Counted from the first letter of the stretch, positions 1 to 5,503 are shown. The stretch: DNA of 8,795 nucleotides from an uncultured bacterium (GCA_913050645.1 CAJXAG010000038.1:1-8795); one strand, 5' to 3'. The notes: generated by a model not told the origin, from the sequence alone. Made by a program: numbers and translations.

Positions 1-25
1 AATTTGAGCTCTGACGAAGAGGAAA

Positions 26-44
26 CTCCCGACTCTGTCGGGAG
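26..44 (-). terminator. Hairpin terminator of the CNNM/CorC-like gene
   Basis: A perfect 8-bp stem (CTCCCGAC / GTCGGGAG) with a 3-nt loop lies 9 nt past the stop codon of the minus-strand gene that ends at 54. Read on the minus strand it is followed by a pyrimidine-rich tract (TTTCCTCTTC) rather than a pure T run, so termination may be moderate. Confidence 0.7.
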
Positions 45-53
45 AGGGTTCAG

Positions 54-1022
54 TTATGCGCTGTCCTCGTCGTCTTCATCAGTAATTTCTTGCTGGATGA
101 TCTCTTCGATAATGTCTTCGAGCGTGATGACACCTATGAAAATTTCTCGGCGATTCATAACGATGCACATGTGCTTTCGTTTTTTGAGCATGCGGGCAAG
201 GACTGTGTCGAGCATCTCACCTGGTCGCGCAACAAGAAAGTCGGTTTCGAGTGCTTCAGCAGTTTCTTTAATGGCGATGTTGTCTTCTTCGATCAGTAGA
301 TCTTTTGCAAAAAGGATACCGATAATGTTTTCACGCTTGCCGCTATAGATTGGGTAGCGCGAAAAGCCTAAATCAGTAATTTCTTCAAAGAGCATGTCGT
401 TGAGTATTTGATTCTTCTCGAACATCTGTACTTTTTGCGCGGGAGTCATGACTTCGCGCACTGTGGTGTGCGAGAACTGCAGTGCGCCGTGAATGATACG
501 TTCCTCGTCTTCGTCGATGGGGCTATGTTCTGAGTCTTCATGTTCAGAAACAATCTCCATGATTTCATGTTTGCTATACACTGATGGCATTTCCGCCCCC
601 AGTGCTTTATCAAGGATCCATGCTATCGGAAAAGTGACGGGTGCAGTGAGAAACATAATCAATCGTACAAAGGGAGCAGCAATAGAGCCGAACCGCATGG
701 CATGTCGTGAGAGCACTGCCTGTGGAATTATTTCTCCAAACAAGAAAATGAGCACCGTCGCAGATGCGGCGGCTACTACGCCACTGGCGATGGAAGAGAG
801 ATATACTGACAGTACCGCGTTAACTGCAACGTTACCAAGTAAGAGTGTCGTGAGGAGATGGTTTCCCTTTTCACGAATAGGGAGAATGCGCAATGCCTCG
901 TGATTACCGAGTTTTGCTTGGCGCTTGAGATTTTGCGTGTTGAGAGTGAAATACCCAAGGGTGAGGCCTGAAAAAAGGGCTGAGAGTGAGATGAGTAAGA
1001 GGGATATGGCGTAATCGTCCAT
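54..1022 (-). CDS. CNNM/CorC-like membrane protein (DUF21 + CBS pair)
   Basis: Predicted inner-membrane protein of the CNNM/CorC/HlyC-related family, whose members are linked to Mg2+ (or Co2+) transport or efflux. The 322 residues begin with a DUF21 transmembrane domain (about 1-145) holding the family signatures SALFSGLTLG (14-23, Ser18), LLGNVAVN (61-68, Asn64) and FGEIIPQAV (95-103, Glu97); by family analogy these polar residues line the cation site. A pair of CBS domains follows (about 185-310), with VREVMTP (188-194), SRYPIYSG (221-228) and a final GVITLEDIIEEII. The protein ends in an acidic tail (DEDDED). The C-terminal CorC_HlyC domain of full-length bacterial homologues (usually over 400 residues) is missing, so this is a short form. 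The start has no Shine-Dalgarno; TATATA lies 7 nt upstream. The old name 'hemolysin' is unlikely to describe its role. Family is confident; transport substrate is inferred. Confidence 0.9.
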   Translation of the reverse strand: MDDYAISLLLISLSALFSGLTLGYFTLNTQNLKRQAKLGNHEALRILPIREKGNHLLTTLLLGNVAVNAVLSVYLSSIASGVVAAASATVLIFLFGEIIPQAVLSRHAMRFGSIAAPFVRLIMFLTAPVTFPIAWILDKALGAEMPSVYSKHEIMEIVSEHEDSEHSPIDEDEERIIHGALQFSHTTVREVMTPAQKVQMFEKNQILNDMLFEEITDLGFSRYPIYSGKRENIIGILFAKDLLIEEDNIAIKETAEALETDFLVARPGEMLDTVLARMLKKRKHMCIVMNRREIFIGVITLEDIIEEIIQQEITDEDDEDSA

Positions 1023-1029
1023 TTTTATT

Positions 1030-1035
1030 TATATA
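1030..1035 (-). promoter_or_regulatory. Probable -10 box of the CNNM/CorC-like gene
   Basis: On the minus strand TATATA (or the overlapping TATAAA at 1028-1033) ends 5-7 nt before the ATG at 1022. No Shine-Dalgarno lies between them, so transcription would begin at or next to the start codon. I see no convincing -35 hexamer. Confidence 0.4.
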
Positions 1036-1070
1036 CAAGATAATAAGGCGCGTATCATAGCACAGACGTT

Positions 1071-1139
1071 CTATGAAAGATATGCATTAATCATAAGTAA
1101 TGCGATAAACAGAAGTATCGCGATAATGATCTGCTTCAT
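1071..1139 (-). CDS. Possible 22-residue hydrophobic membrane peptide
   Basis: A short open frame encodes MKQIIIAILLFIALL followed by MINAYLS: a charged N-terminus, then one continuous hydrophobic stretch long enough to cross a membrane, ending at TAG. It starts exactly 6 nt after a TATACT box (1146-1151 on the minus strand), the same arrangement as at larger genes here. There is no Shine-Dalgarno. The frame stays open upstream to 1265, but that extension would overlap the oppositely oriented gene at 1233, so the inner ATG is more plausible. It lies in the divergent spacer, 48 nt before the CNNM/CorC-like start and in the same direction. AT-rich DNA easily yields hydrophobic frames by chance, so this is tentative and no function is assigned. 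Confidence 0.3.
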   Translation of the reverse strand: MKQIIIAILLFIALLMINAYLS

Positions 1140-1145
1140 ATATTC

Positions 1146-1151
1146 AGTATA
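1146..1151 (-). promoter_or_regulatory. -10-like box upstream of the 22-residue frame
   Basis: Minus-strand TATACT, directly preceded by TG, ends 6 nt before the ATG at 1139. It could instead drive the CNNM/CorC-like gene from a distal start. No -35 hexamer is evident at 16-18 nt spacing. Confidence 0.35.
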
Positions 1152-1232
1152 CATGCAGGTAGGGACATAAACACTTGCAATACCCATATAAACCCTGTAC
1201 GGTGAAAATACTATTAGTAACGTAAAAAATAT

Positions 1233-1706
1233 ATGAAAGACGTTCTCAATCAAGCAGTGGGACAAGATTTTTCATCACATGCGGTACTGGGACGCGTACT
1301 CTTTGGTGTATCGTTTCTTGTTCTTGGGCTTTATTCAATTTTAAACATAAAAAGTCTTGCAAGCTATGCACCCGGTTTTGTGCCTGACCCGCTGGTACCG
1401 TTGGTGGTACTTCTTGTGAGTGTACTGTATGTCGCAGGAGGCCTCGGGGTAGCAACCGGTATGCATGTACGACGTGCTGCCCTGGCAATTGCATTGGTTT
1501 GGGTACTTATGCTGGTGTCTAACATACTCAGCATGTACTTTGACGTGCGTGAATTCTTTGTTGCGCTTGCGTTTGTGGGAGCATCGCTCATGATTAAAGC
1601 GGGTGCTGAAGACACTGATACGAAAGATACAGAGGACGAGTCACTGCCTGTTGCACCAATGGATCAGGAGCGTCATCACGACGGGGTGCCTCATGAGCAT
1701 CGGTAG
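1233..1706 (+). CDS. DoxX-like four-helix membrane protein with His-rich tail
   Basis: Predicted integral membrane protein of 157 residues with four hydrophobic helices at about 17-36, 53-75, 81-100 and 106-122. The pattern of a first helix starting LGRVLFGVSFLVLGL, a Gly-rich end of helix 2 (VAGGLGVATG) and an Arg pair before helix 3 (RRAALAIALV) resembles the DoxX/DoxX-like family, which is diverse and mostly uncharacterised. After the last helix comes a charged, probably cytoplasmic tail: an acidic part (EDTDTKDTEDE, 126-136) and then a His-rich end (HH at 148-149, H154, H156). No Shine-Dalgarno is visible; a TACTAT box at 1209-1214 would give a leader of about 12 nt. It is transcribed alone and ends at a strong palindromic terminator. 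Membrane topology is clear; the family call is moderate and the substrate is unknown. Confidence 0.75.
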   Translation: MKDVLNQAVGQDFSSHAVLGRVLFGVSFLVLGLYSILNIKSLASYAPGFVPDPLVPLVVLLVSVLYVAGGLGVATGMHVRRAALAIALVWVLMLVSNILSMYFDVREFFVALAFVGASLMIKAGAEDTDTKDTEDESLPVAPMDQERHHDGVPHEHR

Positions 1707-1720
1707 ATGATGATGTAGCA

Positions 1721-1755
1721 TAAAAGAAAACAGTCCCAGGGACTGTTTTCTTTTA
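1721..1755. terminator. Long palindromic bidirectional terminator
   Basis: Two perfect 17-nt arms (1721-1737 and 1739-1755) surround one central base. The core is ACAGTCCC / GGGACTGT, with A-rich and T-rich outer arms that give a U tract in either direction. It sits between the plus-strand gene ending at 1706 and the minus-strand gene ending at 1796, so it can serve both. Confidence 0.9.
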
Positions 1756-1795
1756 TGTTTATTAATTCACTAAGACGTGAAACGGGTCTTAGCTG

Positions 1796-2014
1796 TTACC
1801 AGAAAATAACGAGCAGGCCGAGATAGGTCAGTATTGTGCCAAATAGAAATACGAGTGCGAGGTATACAAGTGTCCAATATCGTGCGGTAGGAAGAAATCG
1901 GGTAAGTATAGGGATAAACTTTGTAATCAATGAGAGCTTACCGGTAAAGGCAAGGAACACTGCAGTGACTGCGTCAAGGAGCAGTATGTAAAAGATAATC
2001 GATACTATATTCAT
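1796..2014 (-). CDS. Small two-helix membrane protein, unknown function
   Basis: A 72-residue protein dominated by two hydrophobic helices, at about 2-23 (NIVSIIFYILLLDAVTAVFL) and 47-70 (WTLVYLALVFLFGTILTYLGLL). They are joined by a short basic loop (Lys29, Lys33, Arg41, Arg46) that should face the cytoplasm. I do not recognise the family. The frame is open further upstream to 2158, but that would run into the AlkC gene on the other strand; the ATG at 2014 sits 8 nt after a minus-strand TATACT box and starts directly into a membrane helix, so it is preferred. No Shine-Dalgarno. It is divergent from the AlkC gene across a 24-bp spacer, so the two may be co-expressed, and it ends before the shared palindromic terminator at 1721-1755. 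Confidence 0.7.
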   Translation of the reverse strand: MNIVSIIFYILLLDAVTAVFLAFTGKLSLITKFIPILTRFLPTARYWTLVYLALVFLFGTILTYLGLLVIFW

Positions 2015-2030
2015 ATAATAATAGTATACT
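2014..2030. promoter_or_regulatory. Divergent promoter with palindromic -10 box
   Basis: The 24-bp spacer between start codons at 2014 (-) and 2039 (+) contains the palindrome AGTATACT (2023-2030), which reads TATACT on both strands. Each TATACT ends exactly 8 nt before its own ATG. On the plus strand a perfect TATAAT also lies at 2014-2019 and would give a leader of about 13 nt. No Shine-Dalgarno and no clear -35 is present on either side. Confidence 0.5.
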
Positions 2031-2038
2031 CTATCTGC

Positions 2039-3181
2039 ATGGCTCGAAATGAGAACGGGAAGGGTTTTAGTCTCAAAGATGAGCTTTTTAATGAACGAAA
2101 AGTCGCAGCACTTGGCAAGCGATTCTCTGATGCGTATACAGTATTCGATGACGTGCAATTTACGCAGACTGTTATGAAGACACTGCTACAGCTTGAGCTG
2201 AAGGAGCGTATTGGTTGCATTACTGACGCATTACGAGAGCAGATGCCTGAAGATTTTGAAGAAGCCTCGATGGTTCTTGTTGATGTATTACCTGAACCGC
2301 TGGATCCAACAAAAACGGATAACGACTTTGGCGATTTTATATACGCACCTTTGGGTGAGTATGTCGCGCGCTATGGTTGCACAGTACGGCATATTCGGAC
2401 AGCACTTGCGACGTTGCGAGAGATCACAATGCGTTTCTCTATGGAAGACGCTATTCGTGCATTTCTCAATGCATACCCGAAAGAAACACTTGCAACCATG
2501 AAACAGTGGGCTTCTGACGATCATTATCACGTGCGGCGTTTGGTTAGCGAAGGGACACGCCCACTACTCCCGTGGTCAGGTAGGATTGGTATTGCACAAG
2601 CTGATACGATTCCATTGCTTGATACACTGTATAGAGACAAAACACGCTACGTAACACGCTCAGTAGCTAATCACCTTAATGATATCGCAAAAGAAAAACC
2701 AGAACTGGTGACACAGACGCTCAAACGGTGGCGAAGGGAAGCAAAACAGGAGGAGAAAGAAATGGATTGGATAACACGTCATGCACTTCGGACGTTAATT
2801 AAGCAAGGTAACACCGATGCGTTGCAACTGTTGGGGTATAGTCCAGATCCGCACATAGCTGTTTCAGGTATCGCGATCAATCGCGATAGTGTGCGAATTG
2901 GGCAAGTCATTGAGTTTTCTTTTACAATTACTGTGTATCGCGATGAGTCACTGATGATTGATTACGCTGTTGACTTCATGAAAGCAGGTGGTAAACGAGC
3001 AGAGAAGGTGTACAAAATCAAAAAACTCCATTTGAGAAAAGGTGATACGGTCACGCTTATGAAAAAACATCGTTTTCCTGCTGACGCAACCACTTTGACA
3101 CTCTACCCGGGCACACACGCTATCGTGTTGCAAATAAATGGTACAAGACACGATAGTGTCGATTTTGAATTGGAAGCGTAG
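2039..3181 (+). CDS. alkC: AlkC-type DNA glycosylase (HEAT-like repeats + Ig-like domain)
   Basis: Predicted base-excision repair glycosylase that removes N-alkylated bases (3-methyladenine, and in Ig-containing forms 3-methylcytosine) from DNA. Of 380 residues, about 10-265 form the helical HEAT-like repeat domain shared with AlkD. AlkC-family landmarks are LKDELFNERKVAALG (12-26), ASDDHYHVRRLVSEGTRPLLPW (158-179), RYVTRSVANHLNDIAKEKPEL (203-223) and HALRTLIKQGNTDALQLLGY (248-267). Residues 275-378 are beta-rich, matching the C-terminal Ig-like domain found in one AlkC subgroup, where it takes part in substrate handling. These enzymes act without flipping the base out. The ATG has no Shine-Dalgarno and follows a -10 box by 8 nt. 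A membrane-anchored protein follows after 20 nt, and an alkyltransferase-like gene lies 0.9 kb downstream, which fits an alkylation-repair neighbourhood. The family call is strong; substrate range is inferred. Confidence 0.9.
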   Translation: MARNENGKGFSLKDELFNERKVAALGKRFSDAYTVFDDVQFTQTVMKTLLQLELKERIGCITDALREQMPEDFEEASMVLVDVLPEPLDPTKTDNDFGDFIYAPLGEYVARYGCTVRHIRTALATLREITMRFSMEDAIRAFLNAYPKETLATMKQWASDDHYHVRRLVSEGTRPLLPWSGRIGIAQADTIPLLDTLYRDKTRYVTRSVANHLNDIAKEKPELVTQTLKRWRREAKQEEKEMDWITRHALRTLIKQGNTDALQLLGYSPDPHIAVSGIAINRDSVRIGQVIEFSFTITVYRDESLMIDYAVDFMKAGGKRAEKVYKIKKLHLRKGDTVTLMKKHRFPADATTLTLYPGTHAIVLQINGTRHDSVDFELEA

Positions 3182-3186
3182 TTACG

Positions 3187-3195
3187 TGCTACCAT
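3187..3195 (+). promoter_or_regulatory. Extended -10 box before the membrane-anchored protein
   Basis: TGC-TACCAT fits an extended -10 (TGn plus hexamer) and ends 6 nt before the ATG at 3202, with no Shine-Dalgarno between. It would allow separate leaderless expression of this gene although only 20 nt separate it from the AlkC stop codon. Confidence 0.35.
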
Positions 3196-3201
3196 GTACG
3201 T

Positions 3202-3876
3202 ATGAAAAAAGCAGTTGCTCTTGGGGTGGTGAGCATCAGTATCTTAGGGGGTTTGTATTATTTTTTAGCACCAAAGACTCCACAAACAAATACGGTACTT
3301 CCCGTTGCTTCGGATGAGGTTGTGGCGAAGGAAACAAGACCGTTCTTTGATTTTAACTATAGTCCACCTAACGGCTGGCAGCTGTGGGAAGGGGTGAGCG
3401 CAAACATGAGTACGTTTGTGAATCTTGATAACGTATATGATCCGTATGATGTGGAAGTGATGCAGGAATACCTAAATACATGGGAGCCTACAAAAACCGA
3501 CGTGTTGGTTTTTCTCAGAGATGCAGATGTTGATGTAAGATCAAGAGATTATATGAGTATCGTAAAAATAGCCAATGCACAGGCTGACGATCCTCTCCTG
3601 TATGACGATGTGAGAATGGTCTTGTATGACAAGGTGCTCAATGTACCAAAAGAGGAAAGTGTGAGTGATATACATGTACGAAAGAAATTGGACGTAGCAG
3701 ATGTGACTGCTGACTATTTTAGAATGAAAAATCCACCATCTCACGACAGCATTAATCTTTCAATACCCTATAAAGGCCAAACTATCACGTTCTACAAAAG
3801 TGTCCCCAAAGATATGGGAGATCAAGAGGTGATAGGTCTATTGCTGCCGTTTGTAGAAAACATCAGTTTTGACTAG
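3202..3876 (+). CDS. Membrane-anchored extracytoplasmic protein, unknown function
   Basis: I do not recognise this 224-residue protein. It begins with a Lys pair and one hydrophobic helix (about 4-22, AVALGVVSISILGGLYYFL) followed by a Pro/Thr-rich linker (24-35), which indicates an uncleaved signal anchor with the rest outside the membrane. There is no Cys at the end of the helix, so it is not a lipoprotein. The soluble part starts with an aromatic segment (FFDFNYSPPNGWQLWEG, 48-64) and ends in a short strand after KGQTITFYKSVPKDMGDQEV (191-210). This is loosely like small single-domain envelope proteins built around a 'P-x-G-W' start, but I cannot place it in a family. It starts 20 nt after the AlkC gene with no Shine-Dalgarno, so it is either co-transcribed or expressed from the extended -10 at 3187-3195. 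Confidence 0.8.
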   Translation: MKKAVALGVVSISILGGLYYFLAPKTPQTNTVLPVASDEVVAKETRPFFDFNYSPPNGWQLWEGVSANMSTFVNLDNVYDPYDVEVMQEYLNTWEPTKTDVLVFLRDADVDVRSRDYMSIVKIANAQADDPLLYDDVRMVLYDKVLNVPKEESVSDIHVRKKLDVADVTADYFRMKNPPSHDSINLSIPYKGQTITFYKSVPKDMGDQEVIGLLLPFVENISFD

Positions 3877-3899
3877 AAAAAAAGCCCTGGAGTCAGGGC
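3877..3899 (-). terminator. Intrinsic terminator of the ATL/48-residue unit
   Basis: GCCCTG (3884-3889), a 4-nt loop and CAGGGC (3894-3899) form a 6-bp GC-rich stem. On the minus strand it is followed at once by seven T residues (3883-3877), the layout of a strong intrinsic terminator. On the plus strand the T-rich stretch begins about 12 nt after the stem, so it should work less well for the gene ending at 3876. Confidence 0.85.
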
Positions 3900-3915
3900 A
3901 GTGGTATTGATTTTT

Positions 3916-4062
3916 TCAACCTCTTTTTCCGTAGGTCTCAGGATGCATTTTGATATGATGACGATAGAGCCATCCTAAGGTCTGCGATGCTAATACAGTT
4001 TTTCCAGTTTGAGTGATTACTTTGTAATCATGCTCACAGGCTTTCTGAATGACCTTGGTCAT
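3916..4062 (-). CDS. Small basic 48-residue protein, unknown function
   Basis: A short gene encodes 48 residues, starting MTKVIQKACEHDYKVI and ending HPETYGKRG before TGA. It has a clear ribosome binding site, AAAGGAA at 4068-4074, ending 5 nt before the ATG, and the strong minus-strand terminator at 3877-3899 lies 16 nt past its stop. It starts 32 nt after the stop codon of the alkyltransferase-like gene, so the two almost certainly form one transcript. The protein is basic, with a single Cys (Cys9), four His, one Trp and no membrane helix. A short strand-like start followed by a helix-like segment (about 23-39) would suit a small nucleic-acid-binding or adaptor protein, but that is speculation. 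I do not recognise a family. Its position suggests a role linked to the ATL protein. Confidence 0.75.
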   Translation of the reverse strand: MTKVIQKACEHDYKVITQTGKTVLASQTLGWLYRHHIKMHPETYGKRG

Positions 4063-4067
4063 AATTG

Positions 4068-4074
4068 TTCCTTT
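4068..4074 (-). promoter_or_regulatory. Shine-Dalgarno of the 48-residue gene
   Basis: Minus-strand AAAGGAA, inside AGAAAGGAA, sits 5 nt before the ATG at 4062. It is one of the clearest ribosome binding sites in the window and is the main support for this short gene. Confidence 0.75.
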
Positions 4075-4094
4075 CTGTGTCTTCGTTAAGAGTA

Positions 4095-4412
4095 CTATAG
4101 ATCCCTAAAATCAAAAAGCACCTCTTCAAAGTTTGTAATGACTCCTTTTTCATTTAGATAGATACCCTCAAGCTCGTAGAGCTCGCGACGTTTCTGTTCG
4201 TGTTCTGGAGACATCCAGACCTTGCCACCTGCATACACGATACGATGCCAGGGGATTGCGCCTTGAACAGGGTATTTGCCAAGTATGCCTGATACACTGC
4301 GCGAAGCCTGCCCACCGCCTCCGGCAGCTTTTGCGAGGTTGCCGTAGGTAGTTACACGACCTGCAGGAATAGAAAGCGCAAGTTCGCAAACGCGTTGACT
4401 GAAAGGTTTCAT
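4095..4412 (-). CDS. atl: Alkyltransferase-like protein (ATL; Cys-to-Trp MGMT homologue)
   Basis: Predicted DNA-lesion recognition protein related to the DNA-binding domain of O6-methylguanine-DNA methyltransferase. The 105 residues carry the family core: IPAGRVTTYGNLA (15-27, Tyr23 of the helix-turn-helix), SRSVSGIL (37-44, Arg38 as the arginine finger), and IPWHRIVYAGGKV (53-65). In true methyltransferases the last motif is PCHR with the acceptor Cys; here Trp55 replaces it, which is typical of ATL proteins. Such proteins cannot repair the base but bind O6-alkylguanine, flip it out and in studied organisms hand it to nucleotide excision repair. Start: TGATACAAT ends 6 nt before the ATG with no Shine-Dalgarno, suggesting a leaderless mRNA. 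A 48-residue gene follows in the same unit. The start is divergent from the dehydrogenase gene. Family and the missing Cys are seen directly; the pathway is known from other ATLs. Confidence 0.93.
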   Translation of the reverse strand: MKPFSQRVCELALSIPAGRVTTYGNLAKAAGGGGQASRSVSGILGKYPVQGAIPWHRIVYAGGKVWMSPEHEQKRRELYELEGIYLNEKGVITNFEEVLFDFRDL

Positions 4413-4418
4413 AGGTTG

Positions 4419-4427
4419 ATTGTATCA
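4419..4427 (-). promoter_or_regulatory. Extended -10 box of the ATL gene
   Basis: Minus-strand TGA-TACAAT matches an extended -10 with one mismatch to TATAAT and ends 6 nt before the ATG at 4412. The expected transcription start falls on the start codon. No -35 match at 17 nt spacing; extended -10 promoters often lack one. Confidence 0.55.
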
Positions 4428-4467
4428 AAAACTATCAACGGATGCTGTGTGCAAGAAACTGCCACAG

Positions 4468-4476
4468 TAGTATCAT
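4468..4476 (+). promoter_or_regulatory. -10-like region before the dehydrogenase gene
   Basis: Overlapping TAGTAT (4468-4473) and TATCAT (4471-4476) lie 8-11 nt before the ATG at 4485. AGAAGG at 4477-4482 is only 2 nt from that ATG, too close for a normal Shine-Dalgarno, so a leaderless or near-leaderless start is plausible. Confidence 0.35.
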
Positions 4477-4481
4477 AGAAG

Positions 4482-5501
4482 GTGATGAAAATAGCATACA
4501 TTGCACCGTACGAAGGTGAGGAAGAAATAGTAGCAGCGGCATTAGAGGAGCACGAGGTTGTTTTTATTGATCATCCGATCCGCACAGAAATACCCGAAGA
4601 GGTGCGTGACGCTGATTCACTCTCGGTATTTGTGGACTCTGTGGTAACTGAAGATATGATTGATAGCATGCCGAACCTGAAGTGCATTACATTGCGTTCG
4701 ATGGGGTTTGATCACGTTGCATATATGCATGCACAAGAAAAAGGAATTGTCGTGAGCTACGTCCCACGCTATGGGTCACAAACAGTGGCTGAGTATTCAT
4801 TCGCACTTATCCTTGCCCTTTCTCGGAAAGCATATGCAGCATACGATGCACTGCGCACTGACGGGGAACGAGACGTCAAGAAGTATGAAGGGTTTGACCT
4901 GAAGGGGCGCACACTTGGGGTGGTTGGTACAGGTGCTATTGGCCGTCACTGTTGCTTGATTGCGCAGGGGTTTGGTATGCATGTTATTGCCCACGATCTC
5001 TACCCGAATGAAGCGTTTGCAGCTGAGAAAGGTATCACATATGTTTCGTTTGAAGAGCTTATGGCACAGGCAGATATTGTGACACTGCACGTACCCTCAA
5101 CGTCTGAGAATCACCACATGATCAATGAGGATACACTTGCAAAGGCAAAAAAAGGCACGTATATCATCAACACCGCGCGAGGTGACCTGGTGGACACCAT
5201 AGCACTTACCAAAGCCATCAAGTCAGGCCAGGTTGCTGGTGCGGGCCTCGATGTATACGAAGGCGAGAAATTTATTGTGGATGAGATGGAACTTTTAGAC
5301 GAAGGAAAGGATGTGGCTGCAGAAAGCTGGAAAGCATTTGCTGCTGAGCATGAGCTTTTGGATATGCCAAACGTGATTGTGACTCCGCATGTTGCATTTA
5401 ATTCAGTAGAGGCAAAGCGTGAAATTACGGAAACAACAGTAGCTAATATACTCAAAGCGCTTGCGGATGACGCACAGTTTGAGGTAGGTAAAGAGAAATA
5501 A
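4482..5501 (+). CDS. D-isomer-specific 2-hydroxyacid dehydrogenase (D-lactate dehydrogenase-like)
   Basis: Predicted cytoplasmic NAD-dependent enzyme that interconverts a 2-keto acid and its D-2-hydroxy acid, probably pyruvate and D-lactate, regenerating NAD+ in fermentation. The 339 residues show the split catalytic domain (about 1-100 and 305-339) around a Rossmann domain with GxGxxG at 149-154 (GTGAIG) and Asp172 at the end of the second strand, favouring NAD over NADP. The catalytic set is present: Arg233 (NTARGDLVD), Glu262 (LDVYEGE) and His303 (TPHVAF). The substrate loop is RSMGFDHV (72-79). The long segment between YEGE and TPH is as in D-LDH rather than in phosphoglycerate dehydrogenases, but other 2-keto acids cannot be excluded. 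GTG at 4482 is directly followed by ATG at 4485, and the latter is an equally likely start. The stop codon TAA is 2 nt before the mutase gene, so the two form an operon. Confidence 0.92.
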   Translation: MMKIAYIAPYEGEEEIVAAALEEHEVVFIDHPIRTEIPEEVRDADSLSVFVDSVVTEDMIDSMPNLKCITLRSMGFDHVAYMHAQEKGIVVSYVPRYGSQTVAEYSFALILALSRKAYAAYDALRTDGERDVKKYEGFDLKGRTLGVVGTGAIGRHCCLIAQGFGMHVIAHDLYPNEAFAAEKGITYVSFEELMAQADIVTLHVPSTSENHHMINEDTLAKAKKGTYIINTARGDLVDTIALTKAIKSGQVAGAGLDVYEGEKFIVDEMELLDEGKDVAAESWKAFAAEHELLDMPNVIVTPHVAFNSVEAKREITETTVANILKALADDAQFEVGKEK

Positions 5502-5503
5502 AT

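Noticed and set aside
493..903. 136-residue plus-strand open frame
   Set aside because: It is antisense to the CNNM/CorC-like gene, has no domain features, and is Ser/Arg-rich as expected from a shadow frame.
54..1022. Annotation as a hemolysin
   Set aside because: That name comes from historical HlyC/TlyC labels; the DUF21 plus CBS layout points to cation transport.
1140..1265. N-terminal extension of the 22-residue peptide to 64 residues
   Set aside because: It would overlap the start of the oppositely oriented DoxX-like gene and lacks any start signal; the inner ATG follows a -10 box.
2015..2158. N-terminal extension of the 72-residue membrane protein to 120 residues
   Set aside because: It overlaps the AlkC coding region on the other strand and is not hydrophobic like the rest; the ATG at 2014 is better placed.
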